Counted from the first letter of the stretch, positions 46,948 through 58,960 are shown. The stretch: 64,000 nt of DNA from Gymnothorax reevesii (GCA_029721435.1 CM056583.1:58680120-58744119), one strand, 5' to 3'. The notes: a model not told the origin generated them from the letters alone. Numbers and translations are program-made.

Positions 46948-48490
46948 AAAAATAGTTGGGACAAAGTGTAAATTGTTAATAAAACCAAAACTCAATAACT
47001 TTCAAATCACACCGCCAGTATTTTATTCACAATAGAACAGACATAACATAGCAAATGTTGAAGCAGAAAAATTTTACCATTTTATCCACAAAATAAGCTC
47101 ATTTCAAATTTGATGGCTGCTACAGGTCTCAAAAAAGTTGGGACAGGGGCCTGTTTACCATGCTGTAGCATCCCCTTTTCTTTTTCACACGGAGAGGATG
47201 CGTCCGGGCATTGAGGAGACAAGTTTCTTGAGTTTAGCAATTGGAATTTGATCCCACTCTTGTTTAATACAGGCTTCCAGCTGCTGGAGAGTTCTGGGTA
47301 TCCTTTGATGGACTTTTCATTTAATTTCATTTCATTTAAATATTCTCAATTGGCGAAAGATCAGGACTGCAGGCAGGCCAGTTCACACACAGACTCTTCT
47401 ACTATGAAGCCATGCTGTTGCAATAGCTGCAGTATGTGGTTTTGCATTGTCCTGCTGAAATACACAGAATAGAGGGGAGCATATGTCGCTCTAAAATCTT
47501 TATACACCTTTCAGCATTCATGGTGCTTTTTAAATCAAGTGTCCCACACCATATGCACTAGTGCATCCCCATACCATCAGAGATGCTGGCTTTTGAACAG
47601 AACGCTGATAACAGGAGGGTCGGTCTTTCTCCTTTTTAGCCCGGAGGACACGACGCCCATTATTTCCAACAATGTAAAATTTGGACTCGTTTGACCACAG
47701 GACACTTTGCCACTTTGCTACAGTCCATTTTAAATGAGCCTTGGCCCACAGAACACGGCGGCGCTTCTGGATCAAGCTCAACAATGGCTTCCTTTTTGCA
47801 TGATAGAGTTTTAGGTGGCATCTGCGGATGGCACAGCGGACTGTGTTTACAGACAGTGGTTTCTTGAAGTATTCCTGGGCCCATTTAATAATGTCAATGA
47901 CAAAATCATCCCGGTGAGTGATGCAGTGGTGTCTGAGGGCCCGCAGATCACGGGCATCCAGTAAAGGTCTTCCGCCCTGTCCGTTACGCACAGAGATTTT
48001 TCCACTTTCTCTGAATCTTTTGATGATGTTATGCACTGTCAATGATGAGACCTTCAAAGCCTTTGCAATCTGACGTTGAGGAACATTGTTTTTACGCAAG
48101 CCTTCACAGGTTGGAGAGCCACTGGCCATCATTACTTCTGAGAGACTCAGCCTCTCTAAGACATCTCTTTTATAACCAATCATGTTGCACACCTGAGGCC
48201 AGTTAACTGAATTACTTGCTAAATGTTCTTTCAGCTGATTCCCTTATATATGAATTGCTTTTTCAGCTCTGTTTAGCCTGTGTCCCAACTTTTGAGACAC
48301 GTTACAGCCAGAACATTTGTAATAAGCTCATTTTGTGGATACAAATGTAAAATGTCTCAGTTTCAACATTCAAAATGTTATCTATGTTCTATTGTAAATA
48401 ACATTGGCTCATGTGATCTGAAAGTCATTGCATTTAGATTTTATTCACAATGTACACTTTGCCCCAACTATTTTGGAATTTGGATTGTAT
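46948..48490 (-). mobile_element. Tc1-like element, copy 2 (best-preserved transposase of this family)
   Basis: Same family as 16800-18292 and 56875-58381. The minus strand holds a long open part from 48192 to 47533. It includes a DNA-binding helix region ([20 protein letters not shown] and [20 protein letters not shown]), then [20 protein letters not shown] and [20 protein letters not shown], where the first catalytic Asp position reads Asn-Glu-Ser. The 3' part is frameshifted. The outermost left terminal bases are replaced by (TA)n. Not functional. Confidence 0.92.
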
Positions 48491-49068
48491 CTAAAATATG
48501 GTTATGGGGGCAATGGGGGGGGGGGATTGTGCATGGAGGAATGGTCTTAGATCCCTTGCCACATCTTTTCCAAACTTATTACATGCTATTAAAAAGACTC
48601 AAATCTGTTATTTTAGCAAAGAAAGCAGCACAATGTATTCAATGAAGGAAACCCAATGATTTTGGAACATTTGCTTTTGTTTCAAGATAGAAGAACAATC
48701 AGACGTTATAATTCTTTTTTTATATTTTGAATTGAATGTTGAGAGGATGAACAAAAAGCCATTAATCCATTAACTGTGCCAATATTAGTGGAGAGCACAG
48801 TTGATTCCAGAATGCACTCAAATCCCTCAGTCATTTTCCTCACTCACTTAAAATTACACATTGGATTAGCTAAAAATGTAAGTTAAGCTAGTACCATTCT
48901 ATGATTCTGAGCTCAGTTGTTCAAGGAAGGCAGAATTTACTTGTCACAGTAACAAATGACTGGTTAAAATTACGTTATCAAGCACGTCAAACATTTTATG
49001 ACCAAAAGTGCAGTTCTAAAACTTAAAGCAAAGACCCTCATGAGTAAGATGGTCATAAGCATACTTAC
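48491..49068. other. sfrp1 intron 2, 5' end
   Basis: AT-rich intron with a short poly-G run at about 48516-48525. No other feature recognised. Confidence 0.4.
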
Positions 49069-49149
49069 CAAAGTCGCTGGCACAGAGGTGTTCCAGAATC
49101 ACCTCCATTTTATTCTCAGTGTCACAAGGGGGACAGACAGGGGAGGGAC
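49069..49149 (-). CDS. sfrp1: sfrp1 coding exon 2: start of the NTR domain
   Basis: This 81-nt exon joins the frizzled and netrin-like domains. In the phase set by exon 1 it reads PSPVCPPCDTENKMEVILE, then HLCASDF, aligning with human SFRP1 TTVCPPCDNELKSEAIIE, then HLCASEFA. It contributes three NTR cysteines. The acceptor is TTCCCACAG at 49150-49151 and the donor is GACTTTG|GTAAGT at 49068. Length and phase (2 + 26x3 + 1 nt) fit both neighbours without adjustment. The three-exon structure with a tiny middle exon is the known SFRP1 arrangement. The exon is too short to stand out as an open frame and was found by protein similarity. Confidence 0.95.
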
Positions 49150-49739
49150 CTGTGGGAAGAATAATCAAGATCTGAGTGGCTCCATTTCAAGCGAAGCTCC
49201 ATTAATTTCCACATGACAATAAACTTTACATAACATGTATTAACACATCAATTTCCATTTTTTTTTTTCAACCTCAATGTTCTAGGCAAGCAAAGAACTG
49301 TGAACACAATGTAAACAATGCAATGCAGTAGGATGATCCTGGGTAAATATGGAGATCATTTAAATATTTATAACCCCATTTCCAAAAAAGTTGGGACGCT
49401 GTGTGTGACACAAGTGAATGCAATGATTTGAAAATCACTTAAACCCTACATAGTTTTTTTTTTTTTTCCTGAAAATACCACCAAGACAACACCTCAAATC
49501 TTGAAAGTGAGAAATTTTATGGTTTTTTGAAACATTTCTGCTTATTTTGAATTTGAAGCCAGCAACAAAATAAAAAAAAAGTTGGGGCATTTGCAACAAA
49601 AGATTGTAAAAGTTGTATGATGCTAAAAAATGCACTAGGTGGAACATCTCACAACCAATTAGGTTAATTGGCAACATGCCTGTAACATGATTGTGAATAA
49701 AAAAGAATCCCAGAGAGGCTTAATCTTTCACAAGTAATG

Positions 49740-50370
49740 ATGGCGCACAGGCTTCTTCACTCTGTGAAAGATGACGAACCTGGGACCCTGAACTCTAGAG
49801 CAGACGGAAAATCAGTTCCCCAGGTTATATTATAAACAAGCTCAAAGTCAGACAGTCCTGTTCCTTGCCAATCAGTAGGAGTGCAGTACAGAAACAAAAA
49901 GCAGAATGAGTGTCAATTAACAGCAATGGGTTGAATACCAGGTAGGCTGAATGCAGTTGCAGGGAGCAGGCAGAATCATAAATCAGGACAGGCAAAGAAT
50001 CATAACCAATGAACAAACTGACTCTGAGGGCGAACTAAATTAAGAAAAATCAAAAGGAAATCACACTTGGAATACAAGGCTCGTAATTAAGTGGTAGCTG
50101 GACAGAGACGGACTTGCTCTGGACACAGAAAACCTGGGAACATTAATATCAAAACAATCACTGGGGAAAACTCTGAACAGGTGCATGGTGAACAGGGAAG
50201 TGTAACTAGGGGAGTGGTTACAAATGAGCAGACTAATAAATAAGTTAAGTTACGAAATGGGGAGGGTGAGCAGGAAGCAATATTGAAAACAAAGACACAT
50301 GGAATTGATCATTTACAAAGGAAAATGACAACGAAAGGGGAGGAAACATAAAAAACTAGAAATATAATCA
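49740..50370. mobile_element. Unclassified old repeat nested in the Tc1 element
   Basis: Text such as AACCTGGGAACATTAAT, then GAACAGGGAAGTGTAACTAG and GGAGTGGTTACAAATGAGC, has the feel of a widespread fish interspersed repeat (retroelement untranslated region). No ends or coding region identified. Confidence 0.35.
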
Positions 50371-50380
50371 AAAAATAGCT

Positions 50381-50600
50381 GCTGGGTTGGCTCTCTTGGT
50401 TAAGGCACCACATTGCAGAGCATTAGTGATCACCACGACGTGGGTCTGATCCCCGGTCGTACCAGTCGGCAGTGGTCAGTTGCCTTTTCAGAGCAGCACA
50501 CAATTGGTTTTGCGCCGCAGGGAAATAAATTGGGAGGGGACTGCTGCATTGGGATATCTAAAATGTAGCTTTGTTTGTTGCTCCAGCGCCTCCTGTTGGC
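50381..50600 (+). mobile_element. tRNA-derived SINE
   Basis: The head resembles a tRNA: TTGGCTCTCTTGGTTAAGG fits an RNA polymerase III A box and GGTCTGATCCCC, about 40 bp later, a B box. A non-tRNA body follows to about 50600. The tRNA-like part does not fold as a clean tRNA, so it is not a tRNA gene. Confidence 0.65.
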
Positions 50601-50880
50601 CAGCCGTGTGCTCGTCAGTAAGATTCTAAGTTTGCTTACGTTCAGGTATCTTCCACCCACATTCTGAACTCGGGAAGTTTCCACCTATGAGTGTAAAGAA
50701 GTAGTAGTTGACAGGAGTGTGCTTTGGAGTAGAGCTACGAAATGTCCCTCTCGAGTTGGTAACATGTGGTGGCATCCGAATAAGCTTGGACATAGTTCTC
50801 GAAATGCGCATTCCAGATTTGGGTGGGATTGGAGATTATTAATCATAAAATAAAACAAGTATTTGCCACTAACGTGTCTT

Positions 50881-51120
50881 TGTCCCCTGCCACAAGACGT
50901 GAAATAGTGCCAAAATGAGCAATCTCTCAGTGTGACCTTGAGAGTGACGCGAAGGTCACCAAAATCGACTGGCGCCGGGGTATCACCCTAATACATGTTG
51001 ACATGAAATTTGAAGGAAATCCGTCAATTCGTTCTTGAGATATCTCGCTGACAAGGATTTGGGACGTACAGATAGACGTACGGACGGTCGTGAATACTAT
51101 GTTACGCGCGGCGGGGGACA
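50881..51120. mobile_element. Short repeat with TGTCCCC inverted ends and (ACGG) core
   Basis: The left end TGTCCCCTGCC and the right end, reversed TGTCCCCCGCC, frame 240 bp. The body includes GAAATTTGAAGGAAATCCGT and GTACGGACGG. Similar in build to the repeats at 14440 and 18628. Confidence 0.65.
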
Positions 51121-51956
51121 ATGAACAAATTACATAACACTGACAAAAGACAGCATGGGCAAATAGTTAAACAATTAAGAGTAACGTTTCCCAAAGTAAA
51201 ATTGCAAAGCATCTGGGGATTTCATTATCAATGGTACATAATATAATAAAAGATTCAAAGAATCTGGAGAAATCTCCATGAGCAAGGGACAAGGCCAAAA
51301 ACCAGTACTGAATGACCATGACCTTCAGGCCCTCAGGCATCACTGCATACAAAAAACGAGCATCCATGATAGTATTCACTGGGGTTCGTTAGTGCACATG
51401 GCATGGGTAACTTGCACATCAGTGAGGACATTATTCTTGCTGAATGACATACACAGGTTTTGGAGCAACATACAGTCATCTAGATGTCTTTTTCAGGGAG
51501 GACCTTGCTCAGCAAGGGAATGCCAAACACTACATTCTGCATGCATTACAACACTCTGGTTCCAAACTCAAAGTCTGTTGCAAAAATGGCCTGTCTGCAG
51601 TCCAGACCTGTCACCCACTGAAAATATTTGGCACTATATGACATGAAAAATATGACAAAGGAGGCTCAGAAAAGTTGAGCAGCTGAAATCCTATCAAGCA
51701 AGAATCGGAAAAAAATAGCTTTCAAAACCACAGCAATTGGTCTCTTCAGGTTCAGAAGGCTTACAGTGTTGCTAAAAAGGAAGGGAATGCAGCACAGTGG
51801 TAAACCTGCCCCTATTCCAATTTTTTGAAACCGGCTGCTGACATCAAAATTAAATATAAAGTTCAACTGACTGGCAATCATTGCATTCTGCTTATGTACA
51901 TTTTACACAGAGTCTTAACTTTTTTTGAAATGGGGTTGTAAAATATTAAAAGATTA

Positions 51957-51957
<1 letters not shown>

Positions 51958-51999
<42 letters not shown>

Positions 52000-52005
52000 T
52001 ATTAT
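51958..52005. repeat. (TTA)n microsatellite
   Basis: Fourteen or so TTA repeats directly after the right end of the Tc1 element. Confidence 0.97.
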
Positions 52006-52753
52006 TACATTCTGAAAATACAAAAAAAAAAAAGTCTAATTCATCTTGACATGCATCCATTTGACCACCAACATGGAATAATTTCTGGCTTTTCAGTTTC
52101 TGCCCTAATATCAGTGCCATTTTTCATCAGTCAAGTCAGTCTGTATTGAGGCTGAAATGGTCCTGTGCTGGGAGCAGAAAATGAAATGACAAATTAACAC
52201 TCGGCTTGGGGAAAGTAAAGAAAACATACTGGGCTAAGCTTTCGAAGGCTGTGGTTTTGTAACTCACATATTTTCAGACTTAAAAAAAGAAACTCTCCCA
52301 TTTTCAACAGTTATTTACTTCAAGCATAGACATTGTAACGGTGCAATGGCCTGTTACCACTAAAGTGCTTAAATTCATGGACTATAATGCTAAGGACTAT
52401 GCATTGTGCACCTCCTGCTCACAGATTTACCAGTCCCAAGCCTGATCTGTTGCTTCATAACCTTACTGCATGTACTTGCACTTAGCTTTGGATAAAAGTG
52501 TCTGCCCAATACATAAAATATGATTTATCATGCACTTTTATTTATGTTTATTTTTCCTGAAAACTTGAACTGTAAATGACAAAAAAAAATTCTGGCTAAA
52601 AAAATATTTCGACATTTTTGTCACTGTGGCATTTGGGCCAAATTATTATGATAATTATTCTTGGACTTGATGGACAGCTGATATTGAGAGAGATTTATCT
52701 ACATCTGTGTGATCGAGACCTGAGGAGGAGAAAAAAATAAAAAAAGACCTCAC
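52006..52753. other. sfrp1 intron 1, donor side
   Basis: AT-rich intron with no recognised repeat or exon; the donor GTGAGG is at its right end. Confidence 0.45.
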
Positions 52754-53264
52754 CTGTGAATATGGCGTGAGTGGAGTTGCCAGTGGTGTTGACAATACAG
52801 AGATCATCCTGGGGGAACTTTTCACAGGCAAGCATTTCAGGCCAGGGATAGCCGAAGTCCTCCAGGATGGGCAAACAGCCATCCCGTACGGCCTCGCACA
52901 GCCAGCGACAGGGGGGCACAGCCCGCTCCAGGCATACAGGGGCAAAAAGGGAACACAGCAGCACCTGAGTTCCTGGGTGGCATCCGTTCAGCACAAGAGG
53001 CACCCAACTGCTCGCGTGCAGCCGCACCTCCGTCATGCTTTCATGGTCCAGCAAGTTGGGCAGCAGCATCTGGCTGTATCCCACATTGTGGCACAGTCTC
53101 AAGTCCTCAGGGATGTCCACACACTCAAGGGATTTGGCATAGCTACGTCTGCTGTTGTACCCATCAATTCTCCAGCCCAAGTTCCCATGCTCAGATGCCT
53201 GACTGAGCAAAGAGATAAAGCCCAAAATGAGAGCCTGGGAGCCGCGGCTCCAGAGGGACTCCAT
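52754..53264 (-). CDS. sfrp1: sfrp1 coding exon 1: signal peptide and frizzled cysteine-rich domain
   Basis: Encodes residues 1-170 of a 305-aa secreted Wnt antagonist; human SFRP1 is 314 aa. SFRPs bind Wnt ligands outside the cell through this frizzled-type CRD. The chosen ATG at 53262-53264 gives a short signal peptide, MESLWSRGSQ followed by the hydrophobic ALILGFISLL, with cleavage plausible near SQA/SEH. The upstream in-frame ATG (53331) would bury the signal and is less likely. All ten CRD cysteines are present, with hallmarks VDIPEDLRLCHNVGYSQMLL, HESMTEV, ASSWVPL, CSLFAPVCLE, PCRWLCEAVRDGC and FGYPWPEML. Two N-glycosylation sequons (NTT, NST) lie near the end. The donor is TTCACAG|GTGAGG at 52753. 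SFRP1 rather than SFRP5 is favoured by the C-terminus in exon 3 and by the zmat4/golga7 synteny; the divergence suggests one of two teleost copies (a or b). Confidence 0.96.
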
Positions 53265-53560
53265 TTCTGCCAAGGAAGAGCTCACAGGACAAAGGAAAAG
53301 CCCTATAAACGTGGAATGGTCGGCAGTGAACAAGTAGGAATGATGGTTCAGTCGCTAGAATAGCCCTAGGCTGAGCTTGCAGTTGTCCGGGGGAGAGTGC
53401 ACGTTTCTCTTGAGTATGTCAGAGAGCGACCATCACTGTGAGCTGATGCGTGCCTTCTCCGCTAGTTTCAACAAACTTGCAACATCGCTTAGACGAGAAG
53501 AACCCCACTGAGGACATTAAGCTGCAACCAATCACGGTGCGTTTGCGCATATTAGACCTA
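53265..53560 (-). promoter_or_regulatory. sfrp1: sfrp1 5' UTR and probable promoter
   Basis: This is the region directly upstream of the sfrp1 start codon. On the minus strand an ATTGG motif, the reverse of a CCAAT box, lies at about 53526-53530. A moderately CpG-containing stretch (53440-53560) follows, and then AT-rich sequence upstream. No TATA box is clear and the start site cannot be fixed from sequence. Inference from position only. Confidence 0.4.
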
Positions 53561-54819
53561 AGCCTACGCCAATGAATTTGGTGAGCAAAATGCTGTCCTC
53601 TTTACTTCTCGTATACATTTGTACAATTTTGATGAAGTTTATTTTAAGAATTAATATTATTGAGATTCTTTAACTTCTTTTTTTCTGTGTGTAGTATTGC
53701 CGTATAAGTGTGGCAGAATTATCATCAATTTAAAGAATTTGAGTCAGTTGATCGAAACCCGAGTCTGTAGTATATTCCGAGATGACGGGCTCTTCGCCGT
53801 TTGGCATTCCAGAACATCGAAATCGGGAGTTAATGAAAAAGGGACCAAGCAAAAATGTGTTCAGAAACTTTTTCTTACTGCAAGGACAGATCGATCTTTT
53901 TCTATTATTGATATAACCTACGTCGATCTTAGAAAAAAAAAACTTTCAGCGAACGAGAAAATTGAGGCGATTCCTTTCTGTCTGCTTGTTCATGTATACT
54001 TACAGGCTGCTGTGGTTTCAATACGTGCAGAAATAAGAATGGGGACGGATGTTTTACGGTGGTAACACAGTAACGGGTTACCCAGGCTGATTTAGAAGTG
54101 GTAAAAAAGATGACACGTGTGCGTCTGTAGAAATTCGGCTACAAAAAACATAATGCATTTCCTCTCGGGAAAGCAGAAAAATTACAGCCAACTGAAAGGA
54201 AAGCGTTGGACAAATGTCCACATTCATGGGTTATTCCATTTTGTTGACTTTTTTCTTAATATTGGTATGTGTCTCCCAGCCTTAGTGATAAGCTCTTCGA
54301 CCAGAAAGTTATCAAGCTCAATTAATTTATCACCGTGCCACAAACTTGTAGATTTCAGCAAATCACACGGCCAGCGAGAGAAATATCTGACAGAAGACAC
54401 ACAATCGAATCGTCCGTATTGCGGTCTGTCCCTGCATACCAAAAGCCCAAACCCAGATCAAAACACTTCCTGAGAACAATCGGTAGCTTCGCTAATCTAT
54501 CCCTGGTCAGTGCTGTCGGTTTGATTTACTCGAGGAGAAAAAATGCATTTAAAAAAGCTTACGCAACACGCTAAAAATCAACATTCACAGTGAGATAAAG
54601 CCTTCCAATGCAATTTCATGTCATGTCATCGCAGGTGCATCCCGAGGAATTGATGTAATGTGTATTGAGGCCTCCTGTGTATGCTGACTTTCATTCCAGC
54701 CACAATTGCAATTAAATTATTTTTACAAGCTATTCATCTATTAATTTTTCAAAACTAGGTGCTTTTACATGCGAAGTTAGCTTACTTAAGATCCGAATCA
54801 CGTTATATTATAAAATGAT
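53561..54819. other. Upstream of sfrp1, nothing recognised
   Basis: 1.3 kb of intergenic sequence. Open frames on the plus strand at 53697-54574 have no recognisable similarity and unremarkable composition. Possible regulatory DNA of sfrp1, by position only. Confidence 0.35.
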
Positions 54820-55348
54820 ATGTTCAAAAACATTTGGGCACGTAGTGCTCATTGGGCTATATTGCAATAAAAGGCGGCAAACTATTTCTAAATGTTCAAA
54901 TTTAGACTGATTTGAATGACTGGGCTTCTGATAGGTGAAAGTTCAGACATTTGGGCATTTGTTGTCTTATTTGCTGAGCATATGACAATAATGAGTATGC
55001 AGCTGCGCGGCTGTCTAACTTCACAAAGATGTACTGCACTTGTAATGTGCTTTTCATAAAACGTTTTTCCCTAGTAAGTCCCAAAACAGATTTTAATTCA
55101 GCCGTTGGAAAAATGGAAGGAGCTTGGTAGTCTGTTTATTTTTCAAAATATGTCTTTGAGAATTCCATAATTTTGGACACTATTCAAACAAGTAAATTAT
55201 TTGCTTTTAACTTCTGACTGTTTAACTCTTAGAAGATTCCATTTGAGATTATGTAGAGAAGTTAAGCCATTTAAATTTCTTTTAAAACCTAAAAGCAGTG
55301 CTTTGACTTGAGCCAAGTGTGTCCCAATTTTTTGACTGGTACTGTGTA
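54820..55348 (-). mobile_element. Tc1-type MITE, second copy
   Basis: Reverse-complement relative of 14837-15379. The right end reversed reads TACACAGTACCAGTCAAAAA. Shared internal blocks include AATGGCTTAACTTCT, TTTGAATAGTGTCCAAAAT and CAAGTGCAGTA. The left end is weaker. Confidence 0.8.
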
Positions 55349-56874
55349 TGTATGTGAGAGAAGTAATCCCCCTAAAAACCAAAAGCGCCAACTTTTTACC
55401 TGCTTGCTAATATGATTAAATTGCCATTTTAGTTTGAACAAAATCCACACAGGGGGCCTCCAGGACCAAGTTTGGGAACCTGTGCTCTATCGTGTCAAGC
55501 CAATTAGCCATTAAATCCCATTTCAAAATCTGGTCCTTCTTAACATCTCACAGGGATGTGACTGCTTAGAGGCAAAATGATGTGATAAACTTCAGCTAAA
55601 CAGTAAATCATTTTGTTAATTATTCTTGGGGGGTTACTTTCACTTGTGATGTCAGGAAGGGCTGGTGACAGGATAAGGGACCTTTATGGTAAGGATACAT
55701 GCAAAAAGCTGCACTTCCTGAGTCCAACCACACACCCACACACTTCTCCCCTCACATTTGAAGGCACACAGAGTCCAGTGCATTCCACAAGTACTTGGAA
55801 GGTGCATATAGCCAGTAGAGATGTTTTGAATTTTGTTGGGTTTGGAGGAGAATAAATATATTTTTTCTCTGTGTGGTTTGCTCAAGACTTAGAAATTAGT
55901 GCCAAACTAGGGTGTTTCTACAGAAGTATGACATTAGGACTCCAAAACAGAGTGAAATGTGAGTGTATGCTTGAGTGTGTACGCACAGACGTTGATGGTG
56001 AAATGCAAATTACGGATTGCAATGTGAGAGAAAATACAGGGGCAGCAGGAATGCAAACCCATCCACAGATGAGAAAAGAAAATTAAATTAAAGTCATTGT
56101 ACAATATGTTCAATTGTCAAGGAAACAGAAAATTTGCCCTGTTACTGCCAAGGAAATTCCATGAAAGCTCCCCTAACATTGAAGGCAACATTTTAATGAA
56201 AACAGCACTCTGTTGTAGCCTATGCATGAAAAAAAAACATCAAATTAAATATTGTGAACTATGGCATGGATTGCAAGGGTACCTTTCTGCCAGTCGAGGA
56301 ATCAGTTCCCTTTAGGCCCTGGTCACAGAAGATGTGCCAGCGCTTCATCTTTTGCCCTACAGAACGATGACTCACAATAAATTCCCAATTTACTGAGTCA
56401 TATCTGGCAAGCACATCACAAATTGAGCCCATTCAATGAAGAACCATACAGTATATGTACAGTTTCTTATTGTGGGATGATCTGTTCTTTGTTTTTTGTT
56501 TTTTTTTTTGTGCGTGTGTACGACATCTTGAGTTTTACAGCTGAAATATTCATGACTCATACTTAAGCAATCATATTAGTGCTAGTCTTTTTTTAGTTTT
56601 TACTTCTCAAAAACTGTCTTAGTGCTGCCTTTATCTTTTAAAAACAGAAATTGGTGCTTACTTGGTTTGTTGTTGCTCATGGCTCAGTTCATACTTAGAC
56701 CCTACAGTAGGATCAAATGTCAAGTCCACACGTCAAACTTTGATGGTAGCAAACTCATTAAGGAGGTCTTTATTGTCCACCTTCTGGGAAAGTTGTAGGA
56801 AGGCTACGATATTTCCCAATTAATTAGAGATGAACTCTAAATCCTATCAAAATAACATCTTCAGGAGCATTTAC
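55349..56874. other. Intergenic between sfrp1 and golga7, nothing recognised
   Basis: 1.5 kb of plain AT-rich sequence; no transposon ends or coding similarity seen. Confidence 0.4.
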
Positions 56875-58381
56875 TACTACCCCAATTCCGAAATAGTTGG
56901 GACAAAGTGTAAATTTTGAATAAAATCAAAATGCAATGACTTTCAGATCACATGAGCCAATATATTATTTACAATAGAACATAGATAACATTTCAAATGT
57001 TGAAACTGAGACATTTTACATTTTTATCCGGAAAATGAGCTTATTTCAAATTTTCTGGCAGCAACAGGTCTCAAAAAAGTTGGACACAGGCAAATGGGGC
57101 TGAAAAAGCAATTAATATATAAGAGAATCAGCTGAAAGAACATTTAGCAAGTAATTAAGTTAACTGGCATCAGGTGTGTAGCATGATTGGCTATAAAAGG
57201 AATCTCTTAGAGGGGCTGAGTCTCTCAGAAGTAAAGATGGCCAGAGGCTCTCCAACCTGTGAAGGCTTGCGTAAAAAAAAAATTTTTGGAATACTTTAAA
57301 AACAATGTTCCTCAACATCAAATTGCAAAGGTTTTGAAGGTCTCATCATTGACAGTGCATAACATCATCAAAAGATTCAGACAAACTGGAAAAATCTCTG
57401 CGCTTATGAGACGAGGCCTAAGACCTTTACTGGATGCCCGTGATCTTCGGGCCCTCAGACGCCACTGCTTCACTCACCGGCATGATTCTGTCATTGGCAT
57501 TACTAAATGGGCCAAGGAATGCATCAAGAAACCACTCTCTGTTAACACAGTCTACCGTGCCATTCAAAGATACCACTTAAAACTCAATCATGCAAAAACG
57601 AAGCCATTGGGTGCAAATTTGACATTCCTGTTGGAAATCATGGGTATTGTGTCCTCTGGGCTTAAGAGGGGAAAGACCGCCCCTCCTGTTATCAGTATTC
57701 AGTTCAAAAGCCAGCATCTCTGATGGTATGGGGATGCATTAGCGCATATAGTGTGGGACACCTGCATGTTTTAAAAAGCACCATGAATGCTGAAAGGTAT
57801 ATAAAGGTTTTGGAGCAACATATGCTCCCCTCCAGATATCTATTCCAGAGAAGGCTTTGTGTATTTCAGCAGGACAATGCAAAACCACATACTTCAGCTA
57901 TTGCAACAGCATGGTTTCGTAGTAGAGGAGTCCATGTGCTGAACTGGCCTGCTTGCAGTCCTGGTCTTTCACCAATTGAGAACATTTGGCGAATAATTAA
58001 ATGAAAAGTCCGTCAAAGGAGACCCAAAACTCTCCAGCAGGTGGAAGTCTGTATTAAACAAGAGTGGGATCAAATTCCAAAGGCTAAAGTCAAGAAACTT
58101 GTCTCCTTAATGCCCAGACACCTCCACTCTGTGTTAAAAAGAAGAGGGGATGCTACACCATGGTAAACAGGCCCAATTTCTTTGAGACCTGCAGCAGCCA
58201 TCAGATTTGAAATGAGCTCATTTTCTTGATAAAATTGTAAAATTTCTCAGTTTCAACATATGCTTTGTTATCTCTGTTCTTTTGTGAATAAAATACTGGC
58301 TGGTGTGATTTGAAAGTCATTGCGTTTTGATTTTATTCACAATTTACACTTTGTCCCAACTATTTTAAAATTGTGGTTGTG
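56875..58381 (+). mobile_element. Tc1-like element, copy 3
   Basis: Ends TACTACCCCAATTCCGAAAT and (right) ACAATTTTAAAATAGTTGGG when reversed. The transposase on the plus strand is in pieces: [20 protein letters not shown] and IIKRFRQTGKISALMRRGLR (57303-57430), [20 protein letters not shown], a deletion around 57600, then VFQQDNAKPHTSAIATAW and CSPGLSPIENIWRIIK. A stop at 58003 and an internal deletion with frameshift disable it. Confidence 0.92.
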
Positions 58382-58660
58382 CGTAGCATTCTACTTCAAG
58401 ACAGAAAATGAGAAATTTTGGTTAATTGCCATACGTGCAATCTCATATTGTTGCCTTCTTTTAATGCAAAGGTATATGTCTTAATCATTAGTGGTGATGC
58501 AGCTTATCGGTTGCCTATTTGCTCAGTTAATTGAAAAAAATAATTGTCCAGTTGTTAATCAAAAACTGGTTGAGAGTTACCGTGCATTATGGCAATGTCC
58601 CTAGTTGTAAACAGAGTTTTATCATCACATAAGCAAACTTAACATGTAGGCCTGAGTTGG
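58382..58660. other. Intergenic, nothing recognised
   Basis: Short plain stretch between a Tc1 copy and the duplicated non-coding segment. Confidence 0.4.
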
Positions 58661-58960
58661 CAAAACCGCATTTTTGAAAATGTTTTCTTAGGCATAAAAA
58701 GCAGATTGGGCACTGACACACAAACAAAAAAATGTTTTATGAGCTAAAGGCATTCAGAGGCTTTGAAAGGCATTGACATTTTACATCACTATTAATATGG
58801 ATAGGAAAATGCTTGATAATCATTGCAATGAACGGTAATGCAAGCTGAGGGGAAATAGACAGTCATTATTGCAATTGATCCTTGCAAATGAACAAATAAA
58901 CACTTCGTTGCTAATTAGGAGATGTAAATGAGAACGGGTTTGGAGAAGTAATGCGCTTTC
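58661..58960 (-). other. Non-coding segment homologous to 35722-36010, 5' of sfrp1
   Basis: Reverse-complement partner of 35722-36010, 5.4 kb upstream of the sfrp1 start codon. Read on the minus strand it has the same blocks in the same order: GCATTACTTCTCCAAAC, CATTTACATCTCCTAATTAG, CTGTCTATTTCCCCT, GCATTTTCCTATCCA and GAAAACATTTT. It has homeobox-like TAATTAG, no open frame, and no inverted or direct repeats at its limits that I can see. Confidence 0.85.

Larger units (their letters stand above)
49369..51940 (+). mobile_element. Tc1-like element of another family, split by nested insertions
   Basis: The left end TATAACCCCATTTCCAAAAA and the reversed right end TACAACCCCATTTCAAAAAA match. 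The transposase remnants are on the plus strand at 51150-51800. KIAKHLGISLSMVHNIIKDS-like text is at 51200-51260, and WPVCSPDLSPTENIWHYMT at 51590-51645. The 1.4 kb between the left end and the transposase is foreign: old repeat sequence, a tRNA-like SINE and a short MITE. Confidence 0.85.

Noticed and set aside
50381..50460. tRNA gene
   Set aside because: A- and B-box-like words are present, but the arms do not pair properly and a SINE body follows.
52767..53363. 198-aa plus-strand open frame opposite sfrp1 exon 1
   Set aside because: It is the antisense shadow of the frizzled domain; no similarity of its own.
53697..54574. Overlapping plus-strand open frames of about 80-120 aa upstream of sfrp1
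   Set aside because: Low protein likeness, no family resemblance and no consistent exon structure.
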